A stretch of DNA of 22,866 nucleotides from contig CAMBJF010000017.1 of NCBI GenBank assembly GCA_945867875.1, forward strand, positions 1-22,866, given 5' to 3'. Position numbers and translations under genes: made by a program. Position 1 is the stretch's first letter; each line of letters begins with the position of its first letter. Origin of the DNA: an uncultured Ruminococcus sp. Its GTDB lineage: Bacteria; Bacillota; Clostridia; Oscillospirales; Ruminococcaceae. Positions 22,024 to 22,866 of this stretch are shown in pieces. The notes beneath the pieces are model-generated. The model was not told where the DNA came from, searched no databases, and saw only the letters and a list, made by a program, of their open reading frames with translations.

Positions 22024-22658
22024 ACGGTCTCCGGCTCTGCTCTGAGGGAGCTTGTGTCGATAGAACCGATGTCGATTTCGGAAATGTTTCCCAGACCCGA
22101 AATTACCTCGGCAGTCTTGTCGATAAGTCCGTCAGTGCTTACATCGGCAAGACTGCGGATATTGCTTTCCGTGTGGGCAATTGGAGCTTCACGGAGACCT
22201 GTTACCTCGGGCACGGTAATATCGGTTCTGACCCTGCTTTTCTTGCGGTCGATGTCCTTAAAGAAATCATCGGGATTCTGAGAAGCCATAAGCTTTTCCT
22301 GCTTAATGCGCTCCTTTTCTGCACGCTCGGCTGCAATTACCTCATCAATATCTGCGTCACTGCCCACCGTAACGATATTTCCGTGGATAAAGCTGTCATC
22401 ATAGCCCGACTTGTCCGCAAGTCCGTCGGTGCTCACATCGGCAACAGTCTTGATGCTGCTGCCCGGAGGGGGCAGGGGAGCTTCTCTCAGACCCACTATC
22501 TCAGGAGATTCAATGTTCACATCGACCTCACGCTTTTTTGGCTTTCTGCCCATATCCTTGAAAAAGTCATCGGCATTCACAGGCTGGCTCACAGCAGGTG
22601 CGGGGGAGACTGGGTGCTTTGCGGGTGCATCATTTTTTTTATTTCCGAAAAACAGCAT
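22020..22658 (-). CDS. Unrecognised protein with an internal tandem duplication
   Basis: I do not recognise this 212-residue protein. It has no signal peptide or membrane segment and is polar and probably largely disordered. It opens MLFFGNKKND with a Pro/Ala-rich stretch. Two copies of a ~55-residue unit follow. Copy one has DDFFKD at 30-35, GLREAP at 56-61 and ADVSTDGL at 73-80. Copy two has DDFFKD at 130-135, GLREAP at 154-159 and ADVSTDGL at 171-178. A charged helix (about 104-124, AAERAEKERIKQEKL) separates them. The pattern suggests short binding motifs presented twice to a partner. ATG 22658 is preferred; the frame is open to a TTG at 22751, but that codon lies in the -35 box. It shares an ATGA overlap with the DinB-like gene. 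Confidence 0.8.
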   Translation of the reverse strand: MLFFGNKKNDAPAKHPVSPAPAVSQPVNADDFFKDMGRKPKKREVDVNIESPEIVGLREAPLPPPGSSIKTVADVSTDGLADKSGYDDSFIHGNIVTVGSDADIDEVIAAERAEKERIKQEKLMASQNPDDFFKDIDRKKSRVRTDITVPEVTGLREAPIAHTESNIRSLADVSTDGLIDKTAEVISGLGNISEIDIGSIDTSSLRAEPETV

Positions 22659-22722
22659 TTTTATCTTCTCACTTTCAAATTTATTTGCAGATAATGGAAA
22701 TGTCAGAATAAAATTTATATAA

Positions 22723-22751
22723 ATTATACCATAACTTTCAAAAATATGCAA
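22723..22751 (-). promoter_or_regulatory. Consensus sigma-A promoter for the duplicated-motif/DinB operon
   Basis: On the minus strand the -35 is TTGCAT (22751-22746), with a 17-bp spacer ending in TGG and a perfect -10 of TATAAT (22728-22723). Transcription should start near 22716, leaving a leader of about 58 bases. Confidence 0.88.
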
Positions 22752-22811
22752 TAGCTTTTGGCAAATTTATTTAATTTGCTTTGGATAATAAATAAGTTTG
22801 ACATGTGACAT

Positions 22812-22866
22812 ACTAGAGCGTATCTGAAAAGAAAAAGTTGCACAAAAAGCCCTCAAATGGTATAAT
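22812..22866 (+). mobile_element. Possible left end of an insertion sequence with an outward-in promoter
   Basis: From the CTAG at 22813-22816 the sequence reads GAGCGTATCTGAAAAG, which resembles terminal inverted repeats of IS5/IS1182-like elements (GAGCGTxTCTGAAAA type). It is followed by a complete promoter pointing right: TTGCAC (22838-22843), 17 bp ending in TGG, and TATAAT (22861-22866). The sequence then stops. A transposase gene would be expected next. Breaking off ~50 bases into a repeated element is typical of short-read contigs. No transposase is visible, so this is tentative. Confidence 0.38.

Noticed and set aside
22659..22751. N-terminal extension of the duplicated-motif protein from TTG 22751
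   Set aside because: The extension overlaps the -35 and -10 boxes and would lie upstream of the transcription start.

Overview
The window looks like a complete short-read contig from an endospore-forming Bacillota, most likely a gut or rumen Oscillospiraceae (Ruminococcus-like) bacterium. The evidence is a SipL/SpoIVA spore-coat pair, a clostridial-type galactokinase motif, a DUF975 protein, a DUF4364 protein, an ammonium transporter fused to a P-II domain, and many consensus TTGNNN-N17-TATAAT promoters. The genus is an inference. Bases 1-44 are not genomic: they match an Illumina Nextera adapter with an i5 index. The last ~50 bases look like the outer edge of an insertion sequence.

Layout. 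(1) 47-3070 (+): sipL (5' end cut) and spoIVA, the base layer of the spore coat, closed by a terminator. (2) 3140-6869 (+): two single-gene transcripts, a divergent class I methionyl-tRNA synthetase and a DUF975 membrane protein, each with its own promoter and terminator. (3) 6908-10463 (+): a four-gene set resembling the inner-membrane platform of a type IV pilus or type II secretion machine (PilC, PilM, PilN, PilO), with no pilin, ATPase or peptidase gene nearby. (4) 10477-15767 (-): aroB-aroA-aroC-DUF4364-galK, three shikimate-pathway enzymes followed by a small winged-helix-like protein and galactokinase, converging on the pilO end at a shared terminator hairpin. Upstream of aroB on the same strand is a leucine-rich-repeat lipoprotein with a consensus promoter.

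(5) 17048-18176 (-): a sigma-70 family factor with a cysteine-rich N-terminus, a tRNA-like relic, and a small double zinc-ribbon protein. A long imperfect hairpin lies at the predicted 5' end of the sigma mRNA. (6) 18309-19145 (+): tcdA, divergent from the sigma gene. (7) 19357-21341 (+): a perfect-consensus promoter, a leader with mutually exclusive hairpins (an attenuator), and a fused Amt/P-II ammonium transporter. (8) 21352-22751 (-): a two-gene operon of an unrecognised protein with an internal duplication and a DinB-like protein, overlapping by ATGA. (9) The right edge.

Most of the window is ordinary chromosomal housekeeping and sporulation sequence. The features most worth a second look are the amt leader, the Amt/P-II fusion, the duplicated-motif protein with its DinB partner, the sigma leader hairpin with the Cys-rich sigma factor, and the degraded tRNA-like element. 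No rRNA, intact tRNA, CRISPR array or prophage was seen.
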